Of a stretch of DNA of 14,678 nt, positions 1 to 5,774 are shown piece after piece. The stretch is from Planctomycetota bacterium. GTDB lineage: Bacteria > Planctomycetota > Phycisphaerae > FEN-1346. The position numbers and the translations under genes were made by a program. The notes beneath the pieces were generated by a model. The model was not told where the DNA came from, ran no database searches, and was given only the letters and a program-made list of their open reading frames with translations. The stretch's first letter is position 1, and each line of letters begins with the position of its first letter. The DNA is taken from assembly GCA_026387055.1 (NCBI GenBank), contig JAPLML010000550.1:1-14678 (forward strand), written 5' to 3'.

Positions 1-314
1 GTGGTGACGATGGGGTCGACCTGGGCAGCCCAGTGGCCGGCATCCTCGTTCACGCGCCAGACGTCGGAGGGCCGCTGCGCGGGGTCCTGGCGGGCCTTGG
101 CGTCGCCCTTGATCCACGCCTCGGAGGGCTTGCGGTAGCGGTCCAGGAGCATGGCGCACAGGTCCATCTCCTTCCAGGCGGCGGCGAGCGCGCGGCGGGC
201 AACGGCCTCGGTGGGGGCGATGGCGCGAACGGTGACCTCGGTGTCCATCGCCGGGCGGGTCTCGGTGAGCTCGACGGGCTTGGCGGAACAGCCGGAAAGG
301 ATGAGCATCAGCAT
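1..314 (-). CDS. apbE: ApbE-like FAD:protein FMN transferase lipoprotein (partial, C-terminus off the left edge)
   Basis: About 104 residues are visible. After a short hydrophobic stretch comes a lipobox (LSGC, Cys9), so the product is probably an exported lipoprotein. The segment RPAMDTEVTVRAIAP resembles the ApbE N-terminal strand (MGTxxxV), and the helix ARRALAAAWKEMDLCAMLLDRYRKPSE matches the ApbE helix that leads to the S-x-Y-x-x-x-SE region. ApbE proteins attach FMN through a phosphoester bond to Thr/Ser of exported redox subunits. The catalytic C-terminal part lies outside the window. The start is uncertain: the ATG at 314 leaves a signal peptide without a basic n-region. The frame stays open upstream through RIGRSVPGACLGAAA, and a TTG at 428 is the first upstream start of the usual kind, but it lies inside a tandem repeat. 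It is the last visible gene on the hypFCD strand. Its role with hydrogenase is inferred only from position. Confidence 0.72.
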   Translation of the reverse strand, partial: MLMLILSGCSAKPVELTETRPAMDTEVTVRAIAPTEAVARRALAAAWKEMDLCAMLLDRYRKPSEAWIKGDAKARQDPAQRPSDVWRVNEDAGHWAAQVDPIVT

Positions 315-360
315 CGCGGCAGCGCCAAGGCACGCCCCTGGAACACTCCGCCCGATCCGA

Positions 361-392
361 GTGACAAAGTGACGAAGTGACAGAGTGACGCA
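361..392. repeat. Tandem 8-bp repeat (GTGACRNA), four copies
   Basis: Four consecutive units are read directly: GTGACAAA, GTGACGAA, GTGACAGA and GTGACGCA. They lie between apbE and hypD, just upstream of the apbE coding start, and may fall inside its true N-terminal coding region if that gene begins further upstream. No function can be assigned. Confidence 0.8.
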
Positions 393-420
393 GAGCGGGG
401 TCAGGCGCCCTGGCTGTTCA

Positions 421-448
421 ATCCGCAATCCGCAATCCGCAATCCGCA
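421..448. repeat. Tandem 7-bp repeat (ATCCGCA), four copies
   Basis: Four perfect tandem copies of ATCCGCA are followed by a partial AT. Together with the neighbouring 8-bp tandem repeat this fills much of the 217-bp hypD-apbE gap (315-531). The rest of that gap holds no recognisable gene or terminator. Unit length and copy number are those of a simple-sequence tract, not a CRISPR array. Confidence 0.82.
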
Positions 449-531
449 ATTCCATCGCGGTCGCCTTGCCACAGCGAGTCTTGGACTTCGGCTGCCCGCC
501 AAACGTGGATGAGGTGTGTGTCATGCCGTTC

Positions 532-1620
532 TCACGCTCTTCCGTACTTGTATTCGGCCTGGCACGACCCCTCGCGGCTGACCATGCACGGCCCGATGGG
601 GTGGACCGGGGTGCAGGCCCGGCCGAAAAGGGGACATTCGTGCGGCTCGATGGCGCCGCGGATCACATCGCCGCATCGGCAGCCGCGTTCGCTGGTGCCG
701 GCCTCGGAGGGCGGCCAGGGAAGGCCCAGCCGCCGGGCGGCGTCGAACTCGGCGAACTCGGCCCGGAGGTCCATGCCGCTGGCGGGGATGGTCCCGAGGC
801 CGCGCCAGGCGGCGTCGGCCGGCTCGAAGACGCGATGGATGCGGGCGAGCGCTTCGGGGTTCCCCTCCGGCCGCACGGCCTCGGCATAGACGTTTCCGAC
901 GCGGGCCTCGCCGGCGGCGAGTTGCTTGAGGATGGCCGCCACGCCCGCGAGGACCTGCTCGGCCGAGAAGCCCGCCACGACACACGGCCGGCGGTACCGG
1001 GCGGCGATCGGCTCGTACGCCCGGCTGCCGATGATGACGCTGACGTGGCCGGGGCAGATGAAGCCGTCGATGCGGACCTCGCCGCCGGCCAGCAGGGCGT
1101 CCATCGCCGGGATGACCCACTTGTGGGCCGAGAGGATGGCGAAGTTCGGCAGGCCCTCGGCCCGTGCCATCTCGACCGCCACGGCCGAGCCGGGGGCGGT
1201 GGTCTCGAAGCCCACCGCCGCGAAGACCACGAGCTGGTCGGGGCGCTTTCGCGCCAGGTCGAGCGCGTCGAGGACCGAGTAACAGATCGCGACGCGGCCG
1301 CCGGCAGCCTTCTTGCGCTCGAGGCTCGAGCGCGTCCCCGGGACGCGCACCATGTCGCCGAACGTCGCCACCGTGACGCCGTCGCGCCCCGCCAGGTCCA
1401 CCAGTGCGTCGATCACGCCCTGCGAGGTCACGCACACGGGGCAGCCGGGGCCGCTGACGAGCCGGACGCGCTTCGGCAGCAAGGCCCGCAGGCCGGACCG
1501 CCGGATGGCGACCGTGTGCGTGCCGCAGATCTCCATCAGGACGACCTGCCCGCTGCCGGGGATGGCCTCGGCGGCCGCGGTGATGTCGCGTTTCCATTGT
1601 TCGACGTTGGCGCCGGTCAT
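532..1620 (-). CDS. hypD: HypD, [NiFe]-hydrogenase maturation iron-sulfur protein
   Basis: 362 residues, close to the usual ~370. HypD works with HypC as the scaffold on which Fe(CN)2CO is assembled in the cytoplasm. Family signatures are clear: EICGTHT with Cys32, GPGCPVC with Cys60 and Cys63, CPGHVSVIIG mid-protein, and a Cys-rich C-terminus (CRCGDVIRG, HECPLFGRAC, GPCMVS, GSCQAEY) that holds the [4Fe-4S] ligands. The start is set at MTGANVEQW because a GAAGG ribosome site lies about 8 nt upstream. The longer open frame to 1824 overlaps hypC and carries no homology. It follows hypC after 127 bp and lies upstream of apbE on the same strand. All key cysteines are present, so it should be functional. 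Confidence 0.97.
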   Translation of the reverse strand: MTGANVEQWKRDITAAAEAIPGSGQVVLMEICGTHTVAIRRSGLRALLPKRVRLVSGPGCPVCVTSQGVIDALVDLAGRDGVTVATFGDMVRVPGTRSSLERKKAAGGRVAICYSVLDALDLARKRPDQLVVFAAVGFETTAPGSAVAVEMARAEGLPNFAILSAHKWVIPAMDALLAGGEVRIDGFICPGHVSVIIGSRAYEPIAARYRRPCVVAGFSAEQVLAGVAAILKQLAAGEARVGNVYAEAVRPEGNPEALARIHRVFEPADAAWRGLGTIPASGMDLRAEFAEFDAARRLGLPWPPSEAGTSERGCRCGDVIRGAIEPHECPLFGRACTPVHPIGPCMVSREGSCQAEYKYGRA

Positions 1621-1637
1621 GGTCTTGCCTTCATGCG

Positions 1638-1651
1638 GAATCTCCCGCCGC
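1638..1651. repeat. Partial copy of the dispersed GC palindrome
   Basis: GAATCTCCCGCCGC is identical over 14 bp to the left part of the complete hairpin copy at 1999-2033. It lies 17 nt upstream of the hypD ATG, while the full copy lies 32 nt upstream of the hypC ATG. The second half of the hairpin is missing here. Confidence 0.6.
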
Positions 1652-1747
1652 CACGTAACGCGCCCAGGTCGCCACGGCGACTCTTCGACAAGCTGGGCGG
1701 CTAAATAAGGCGGTGGCGCGCCGGCCGTTCGGCCGGACCTTGAAGCT

Positions 1748-1966
1748 TCAGCCGATGCCTTCCATCTGGTCGAGAAGCGCGTTGGTCTCGGCGGCGTCCT
1801 GGGGGGTGATCGTCGTGATGGCAAAGCCCGCGTGCACGAGGACCCAGTCGCCGACCTCAGCCTCGAGCACCAGCGCCAGGCCCGCCCGCAGCCGGTTGCC
1901 GCGGACGTCGACGACGCCGACCGTCTCTTCCTTGGTCACGATCCTGCCGGGAACTGCAAGGCACAT
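1748..1966 (-). CDS. hypC: HypC/HupF hydrogenase maturation chaperone
   Basis: 72 residues, a normal length for the HypC/HybG/HupF family. It opens with MCLAVPGRI, the diagnostic N-terminus whose Cys2 (exposed after Met removal) binds the iron of the Fe(CN)2CO group and contacts the hydrogenase large-subunit precursor. The C-terminal part (GDWVLVHAGFAITTITPQDA) matches the conserved OB-like core GDyVLVHaGfAi. The start is fixed by the required Cys2 and by an AAAGG ribosome site about 8 nt upstream. A 25-codon upstream extension in the same frame covers a palindromic repeat and is rejected. It lies between hypF (86-bp gap) and hypD (127-bp gap), the classic order for co-transcription. Confidence 0.97.
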   Translation of the reverse strand: MCLAVPGRIVTKEETVGVVDVRGNRLRAGLALVLEAEVGDWVLVHAGFAITTITPQDAAETNALLDQMEGIG

Positions 1967-1998
1967 GGTTTGGCCTTTCGTGGCTTGCGCTGAAACCT

Positions 1999-2033
1999 GA
2001 ATCTCCCGCCGCTTCCGCGGCGGGCTCGAAACG
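1999..2033. repeat. REP-like GC palindrome between hypF and hypC
   Basis: A perfect hairpin has arms CCCGCCGC (2005-2012) and GCGGCGGG (2017-2024) around a TTCC loop, flanked by ATCT and CTCGAAA. The reverse complement of 2003-2033 matches 14189-14219 at 30 of 31 positions, so this is a dispersed element. It has no T-tract, so it looks more like an mRNA-stability or processing hairpin inside the hyp transcript than a terminator. Confidence 0.8.
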
Positions 2034-2053
2034 CATGACATTCGCCTCGCGCG

Positions 2054-4585
2054 TCAGCCCCCTTCGCCGCGCAGGCGCGCGGCCGCCGCATAGGCCTGGC
2101 CGAGCGCCACGCCGCCGTCGCCGGGAGACACCTCCCGGTGAACGTACACCTCGAAGCCGTCGCGCTGGAGCGCGGGCACGAGCGTGCGGACCAGGCGATC
2201 GTTCGCGAAACACCCGCCCGACAGGGCGAGGCGGTTGAGGTGCGTCTGGTCGCGCGCCCTTCGCGCCGCCGCCAGGAGCATGGCGGCCACGGTGGCGTGG
2301 AAGCGGGCGCTCGACCTGGAGGCCCCCCGCCCCGCCTCGATGTCGGCCACCACGCCGCGGATGACCGGCGCGGTGTCGATGACCCAGCCCTCCTCGTGCG
2401 GCGCCGCCGCATCCCTGCCGGGTGGCATGGCCGCGCCTGCCCTCCGTGGCGGGCCCTCGCTGGCGTGGGCATGTTCCTGATCGGCGCGCGAATCCGGAGA
2501 CATGGCCACGCAACGGCGCGTGGCCATGCCACCCCCGAGAGGCGTCGCCATGCCGCCCGGCTCTTTGGAATCGGCGCACCACTTGGGCGGCGCGTCGAGG
2601 ATCGCGAAGTCGTACGGCGGGGCATCGTCGGGCATGATGCCGGCGGCGGCCTCCAGCTCGACGGCCGCCTGCCCCTCGTAGGTGGCGTCGGCGCAGGCGC
2701 CCACGAGGACGCTGACGGCGTCGAAGAGCCGCCCCAGGCCGCACGCCCGCGGCGCGTTCAGGCGGCGGGCGATCATGTCGGCCCACAGGTGCAGCTCCGG
2801 CGACGCCGCCGCGGCCAGGTGCCCCACGCGGTGACGCTCGGCCTCCTCGGGCCCGAACGCCTGCACGAGGTACGCCCACGCCGTGCGGACGGGATGCTCG
2901 ATGGCCGCATCGCCGCCGGGGAGCGCCGCGTAGGCGAGGTGGCCGAGGCGCACGAACTCGGCCGGCGACGCCCGCAGCACCTCGCCGCCCCAGACCGTGC
3001 CGTCGGGGCCGTAGCCCGTGCCGTCCATCGCGAGGCCAAGCACCTCGCCGTCCAGGCCGCGCTCGGCCATGACGCTGGCGATGTGGGCATGATGGTGCTG
3101 AACGCCGATGAGGCGGACGGCGCCGCTCTCCGCCAGCCGGCGGGCGTAGCGTGTCGAGAGGTACGCCGGATGGAGATCGTGGGCGATGACACGCGGGCGG
3201 ACCTCGAGCAGCCGCTGGAGCTTCTCGATCGTGGCCTCGAAGTACCCGGCGGCCAGGGCGTTCTTCAGGTCGCCGATGTGCTGGCTGACGAACGCCTCCG
3301 CGCCGCGCACCAGGCACACGTCATTCTTGAGCTCCGGCCCGACGGCGAGGACCGGCTCGGGCGATTCGGCGGGAAGCGCGAGCGGCCGCGGGGCGTAGCC
3401 GCGCCCGCGCCGAAGCATCAGCGGACGCCCGCGCTGAGCCATCGTGACCGAGTCGTCGCAGACCGTCTGGATGGGGCGGTTGTGCAGGAGGTACAGGTCC
3501 GCGATGCCCGCGAGGCGGGCCAGGGCCTCGGCGTCCTCGCGGCAGATCGGTTCCTCCGAGAGGTTCCCGCTGGTCATGACCATCGGCGGAAACTCGTCCT
3601 CGAACAGCAGGTAGTGGATCGGGGCGTACGGGAGCATGAAACCGAAGAACGGGCTCTTGGGGGCCACGAGGGCCGTAAGGTCGTGGCCGGGCCGCTTGCG
3701 CACGAGGACGATGGGCCGCTGGATCGACTCGAGGAGGGCCCGGTCGGCCTCGTCGACGCGGGCCCGCCGCTCGATGGCGGCGATGGAGCCCGCCATCATC
3801 GCCAGCGCCTTCTGGTCGCGGCCCTTGCGGCGCCTGAGCTCGCGCACCGCGTCGTCGTTGCGGGCGTCGCAGGCCAGGTGAAACCCCGTGAGGCCCTTGA
3901 GGGCGACGAGGCGGCCCGCCAGGAGCGCCTCGCGCACCGCGCGGATGGGGTCGGCGGCGGCGACGGGCAGGCCCGACGCGTCGCGAAGCTCAAGCTGTGG
4001 CCCGCAGACCGGGCACGCGTTCGGCTGGGCGTGGAACCGGCGGTTCGCGGGGTCGTCGTACTCGGCCCGGCAGCGGGCACACATCGTGAAGCCGCGCATC
4101 GTGGTGTTCGGACGATCATAAGGGATGTCGATGATGATGGAGTACCGCGGCCCGCAGTTCGTGCAGTTGATGAACGGGTAGCGGTAGCGGCGGTCGGCGG
4201 GGTCGAGGAGCTCGCGGAGGCAGTCGGCACAGACGGCCATGTCGGGCGAGACCAGGGCGGCGCGCTCGCCCCCGCCCGACGGGGCGATGCGGAAGCCCGT
4301 CTCGCCCGTCACGGGGGCCGGCGCGGTCTCGACGGCGGTGATCTCGGCCAGCGGCGGCGGGTGGCGCCGAAGCGCGTCGAGGAAATCCTCGATCGCCGCC
4401 GCCGCACCCTCCAGCTCGATGACCACGCCCTCGGCGTCGTTCAGGACCCAGCCGGCCAGGCCGCGCTCCGCGGCCAGGCGGTAGACGGTCGGGCGGAACC
4501 CGACGCCCTGGACGATGCCTCGCACGCGCACCCTCCGGCGCTGGGTCGCCGCGCCGATCGAATGGATGACTTTGCGCACATACAT
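2054..4585 (-). CDS. hypF: HypF carbamoyltransferase with an in-frame insertion
   Basis: 843 residues, about 80 longer than usual. HypF uses carbamoyl phosphate and ATP to carbamoylate HypE, the source of the CN ligands. Domains in order: acylphosphatase (about 17-104, RVRGIVQGVGFRP); two Cys4 zinc fingers (Cys119/122/141/144 and Cys169/172/191/194); a YrdC-like domain (about 204-400); and a Kae1-like domain with the metal-binding HHHAH (497-501) and a C-terminal LSGGCFAN. Residues about 665-732, between PYDFAILD and GWVIDTAPV, are a low-complexity insert not expected in the family; its DNA is palindromic. The start at MYVRKVIHSIG has AAGG 3 nt upstream and lies about 22 nt after a predicted transcription start. 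The earlier ATG at 4615 overlaps the -10 box and is unlikely. It is the first gene of the operon, and the frame is intact. Confidence 0.95.
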   Translation of the reverse strand: MYVRKVIHSIGAATQRRRVRVRGIVQGVGFRPTVYRLAAERGLAGWVLNDAEGVVIELEGAAAAIEDFLDALRRHPPPLAEITAVETAPAPVTGETGFRIAPSGGGERAALVSPDMAVCADCLRELLDPADRRYRYPFINCTNCGPRYSIIIDIPYDRPNTTMRGFTMCARCRAEYDDPANRRFHAQPNACPVCGPQLELRDASGLPVAAADPIRAVREALLAGRLVALKGLTGFHLACDARNDDAVRELRRRKGRDQKALAMMAGSIAAIERRARVDEADRALLESIQRPIVLVRKRPGHDLTALVAPKSPFFGFMLPYAPIHYLLFEDEFPPMVMTSGNLSEEPICREDAEALARLAGIADLYLLHNRPIQTVCDDSVTMAQRGRPLMLRRGRGYAPRPLALPAESPEPVLAVGPELKNDVCLVRGAEAFVSQHIGDLKNALAAGYFEATIEKLQRLLEVRPRVIAHDLHPAYLSTRYARRLAESGAVRLIGVQHHHAHIASVMAERGLDGEVLGLAMDGTGYGPDGTVWGGEVLRASPAEFVRLGHLAYAALPGGDAAIEHPVRTAWAYLVQAFGPEEAERHRVGHLAAAASPELHLWADMIARRLNAPRACGLGRLFDAVSVLVGACADATYEGQAAVELEAAAGIMPDDAPPYDFAILDAPPKWCADSKEPGGMATPLGGGMATRRCVAMSPDSRADQEHAHASEGPPRRAGAAMPPGRDAAAPHEEGWVIDTAPVIRGVVADIEAGRGASRSSARFHATVAAMLLAAARRARDQTHLNRLALSGGCFANDRLVRTLVPALQRDGFEVYVHREVSPGDGGVALGQAYAAAARLRGEGG
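2420..2534. repeat. Palindromic element inside hypF
   Basis: GGGTGGCATGGCC at 2420-2432 is matched by its exact reverse complement GGCCATGCCACCC at 2522-2534. Nested at the right end is a hairpin with 11-bp arms, CATGGCCACGC (2501-2511) and GCGTGGCCATG (2518-2528), around a 6-nt loop. The element falls exactly within the unexpected low-complexity segment of the HypF protein and keeps the reading frame open. Confidence 0.8.
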
Positions 4586-4613
4586 GACCTTGCCGAAGAC
4601 ACGTAACAGGCCC

Positions 4614-4642
4614 ATTGTACGGCGGGGAGAGCGAAAAGCCAA
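4614..4642 (-). promoter_or_regulatory. Predicted sigma70-type promoter of hypFCD
   Basis: On the minus strand, TTGGCT (4642-4637), 17 bp, then TACAAT (4619-4614). This is 4/6 and 5/6 to consensus with ideal spacing. Transcription would start near 4607, leaving about 22 nt before the hypF ATG at 4585. This supports that start over the ATG at 4615. It is sequence-based only. Confidence 0.55.
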
Positions 4643-4677
4643 TCGTGTGCCGCTCAGCGGGGCCGGCGTTTGTCGGT

Positions 4678-4960
4678 AGTACGACAACGCCACTTAGCGC
4701 GGCGGGTCTCCAGTATGTGTTTAGCGAGTGTGCCATTGTCCCGATAGCAGGTGTGGCACGGCCGGCTTGTCCGGCGGTGGCAGAGCGCCGGCCACATTCC
4801 CCCCGGCCGGACAAGCCGGCCGTGCCACACCTGCCGGGGTACGCTAAACACGTACGGTCTCCTGACCCGCCGCGCACCTGCGTTATCCCGCAGCTGGGGG
4901 GCAATTGCCGCGCGGTGGGTCAGGAGACCCACCGCGTACGAGGTTAAGTGGCACAGTACT
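4678..4960. mobile_element. MITE-like nested inverted-repeat element
   Basis: A series of nested inverted pairs is centred near 4790-4820. From outside in they are AGTAC (4678) with GTACT (4956); GCCACTTA (4689-4696) with TAAGTGGC (4945-4952); GCGCGGCGGGTC (4697-4708) with GACCCGCCGCGC (4864-4875); GTGTTTAGCG (4717-4726) with CGCTAAACAC (4842-4851); and a perfect 29-bp pair at 4747-4775 and 4806-4834. Near the right end is a separate perfect hairpin, CGCGGTGGGTC (4911-4921) with GACCCACCGCG (4926-4936). Open frames inside are short artefacts of the symmetry. There is no transposase, so if mobile it depends on one elsewhere. Target-site duplications were not established. Confidence 0.6.
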
Positions 4961-4975
4961 GCGGCGCCCGGCTAA

Positions 4976-5004
4976 ACGTGGCGTTTGCCCAACGCGGCGT
5001 TTGC
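4976..5004. repeat. Direct repeat upstream of the sigma-factor promoter
   Basis: ACGTGGCGTTTGC (4976-4988) and ACGCGGCGTTTGC (4992-5004) match at 12 of 13 positions with a 16-bp period. They end 4 bp before the predicted -35 box. This position suits an activator or autoregulatory site, but no regulator is known. Confidence 0.5.
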
Positions 5005-5008
5005 GCAC

Positions 5009-5037
5009 TTGTCGCAAGGATAGGCGGGGCTTATAGT
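5009..5037 (+). promoter_or_regulatory. Predicted promoter of the sigma/anti-sigma operon
   Basis: TTGTCG (5009-5014), 17 bp, TATAGT (5032-5037). This is 4/6 and 5/6 to the housekeeping consensus. The predicted start near 5044 leaves a leader of about 93 nt to the GTG at 5137. An ECF-type autoregulated promoter (AAC near -35) is not evident. Confidence 0.45.
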
Positions 5038-5136
5038 ATGGGGCCGCGAAATCGCCGCGGCGGGCGCGGAAACATTCGGCCGCATTTTCGGGAACCCACG
5101 CCCCAGCGCGGCGTCTAAGAGATCGGATGTGAAGCA

Positions 5137-5733
5137 GTGACCTCACGTTCTGGAACAAGTGGCGGCGCGACGGACCAGGAGCTGGTCGCCCAGACGATCG
5201 CGGGCGACGGCGCGGCGTTCGGGACGCTCGTTGACCGCTACCAGGATCGCCTCCACAACGCGATCTACCGGCTCGTGGGGTCGGCCGACGACGCACGCGA
5301 CCTCTTGCAGGATACGTTCGTCAAGGCCTATGAGAACCTGAACACATTTCGCGGCGGAAGCAGCCTCTACACATGGCTCTTCCGGATTGCGGTGAACACA
5401 AGTCTGAGTCACCGCCGAAAGAGGAAGTGGATTCAGATGGGCGGGCCGGCCGGCGGCGAAGATGACCCGACGCCAGGCGCCGGGGTGCCGGACACGGCGG
5501 CGGCGGACCCGGGCGACCGCCTGGTCGCGGCCGAGACGGAGGCCCTGGTTCAGCGGGCGCTTGACGGCCTCGACGAGGAGCACCGCACGGTGATCGTGCT
5601 CCGCGACATTCAGCACTGCGATTATCATGAGATTGGCGAGATCCTCGAGGTGCCGACCGGCACGGTGAAGTCGCGGCTGCACCGGGCGAGGATGATGATG
5701 CGGGAGAGACTGAAGCCGCTGCTGAGAGATTAG
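5137..5733 (+). CDS. ECF (RpoE-like) sigma-70 family factor
   Basis: 198 residues, typical for an ECF sigma factor. Region 2 (about 22-90) has the FGTLVDRYQDRLHNAIYRLV helix, DDARDLLQDTFVKAYENL and FRGGSSLYTWLFRIAVN, which bind core polymerase and the -10 element. After an acidic, Pro/Ala-rich linker (about 100-130), region 4 (about 133-195) has LDGLDEEHRTVIVLRDIQ, then the helix-turn-helix YHEIGEILEVPTGTVKSRLHRAR that reads the -35. The start is GTG with only a weak GAAG upstream; no better in-frame start lies before region 2. The anti-sigma gene begins 41 bp downstream on the same strand, so the pair is almost certainly co-transcribed. The ECF subgroup and target promoters cannot be told from this window. 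Confidence 0.95.
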   Translation: MTSRSGTSGGATDQELVAQTIAGDGAAFGTLVDRYQDRLHNAIYRLVGSADDARDLLQDTFVKAYENLNTFRGGSSLYTWLFRIAVNTSLSHRRKRKWIQMGGPAGGEDDPTPGAGVPDTAAADPGDRLVAAETEALVQRALDGLDEEHRTVIVLRDIQHCDYHEIGEILEVPTGTVKSRLHRARMMMRERLKPLLRD

Positions 5734-5774
5734 CAGTCGACCACGCAGGAACGATGGGGGCGGGGTGACCGGCC

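Noticed and set aside
361..448. Possible CRISPR array
   Set aside because: Units are only 7-8 bp and directly tandem, with no spacers and no cas genes.
385..1704. 439-codon plus-strand frame opposite hypD
   Set aside because: It is the composition-driven shadow of hypD. It starts in tandem repeats and has no family features.
1621..1824. 68-residue N-terminal extension of HypD
   Set aside because: It overlaps hypC, is low-complexity and lies upstream of a proper ribosome site and the family-typical start.
2138..4606. 822-codon open frame on the plus strand opposite hypF
   Set aside because: Long antisense frames are expected in very GC-rich genes. Its sequence is Arg/Gly/His-rich with no domain, while the minus strand encodes all HypF motifs.
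4615..4972. Several short open frames in the hypF-sigma intergenic region
   Set aside because: They occur on both strands within inverted repeats and repeat one another in mirror form; none has a credible ribosome site or family.
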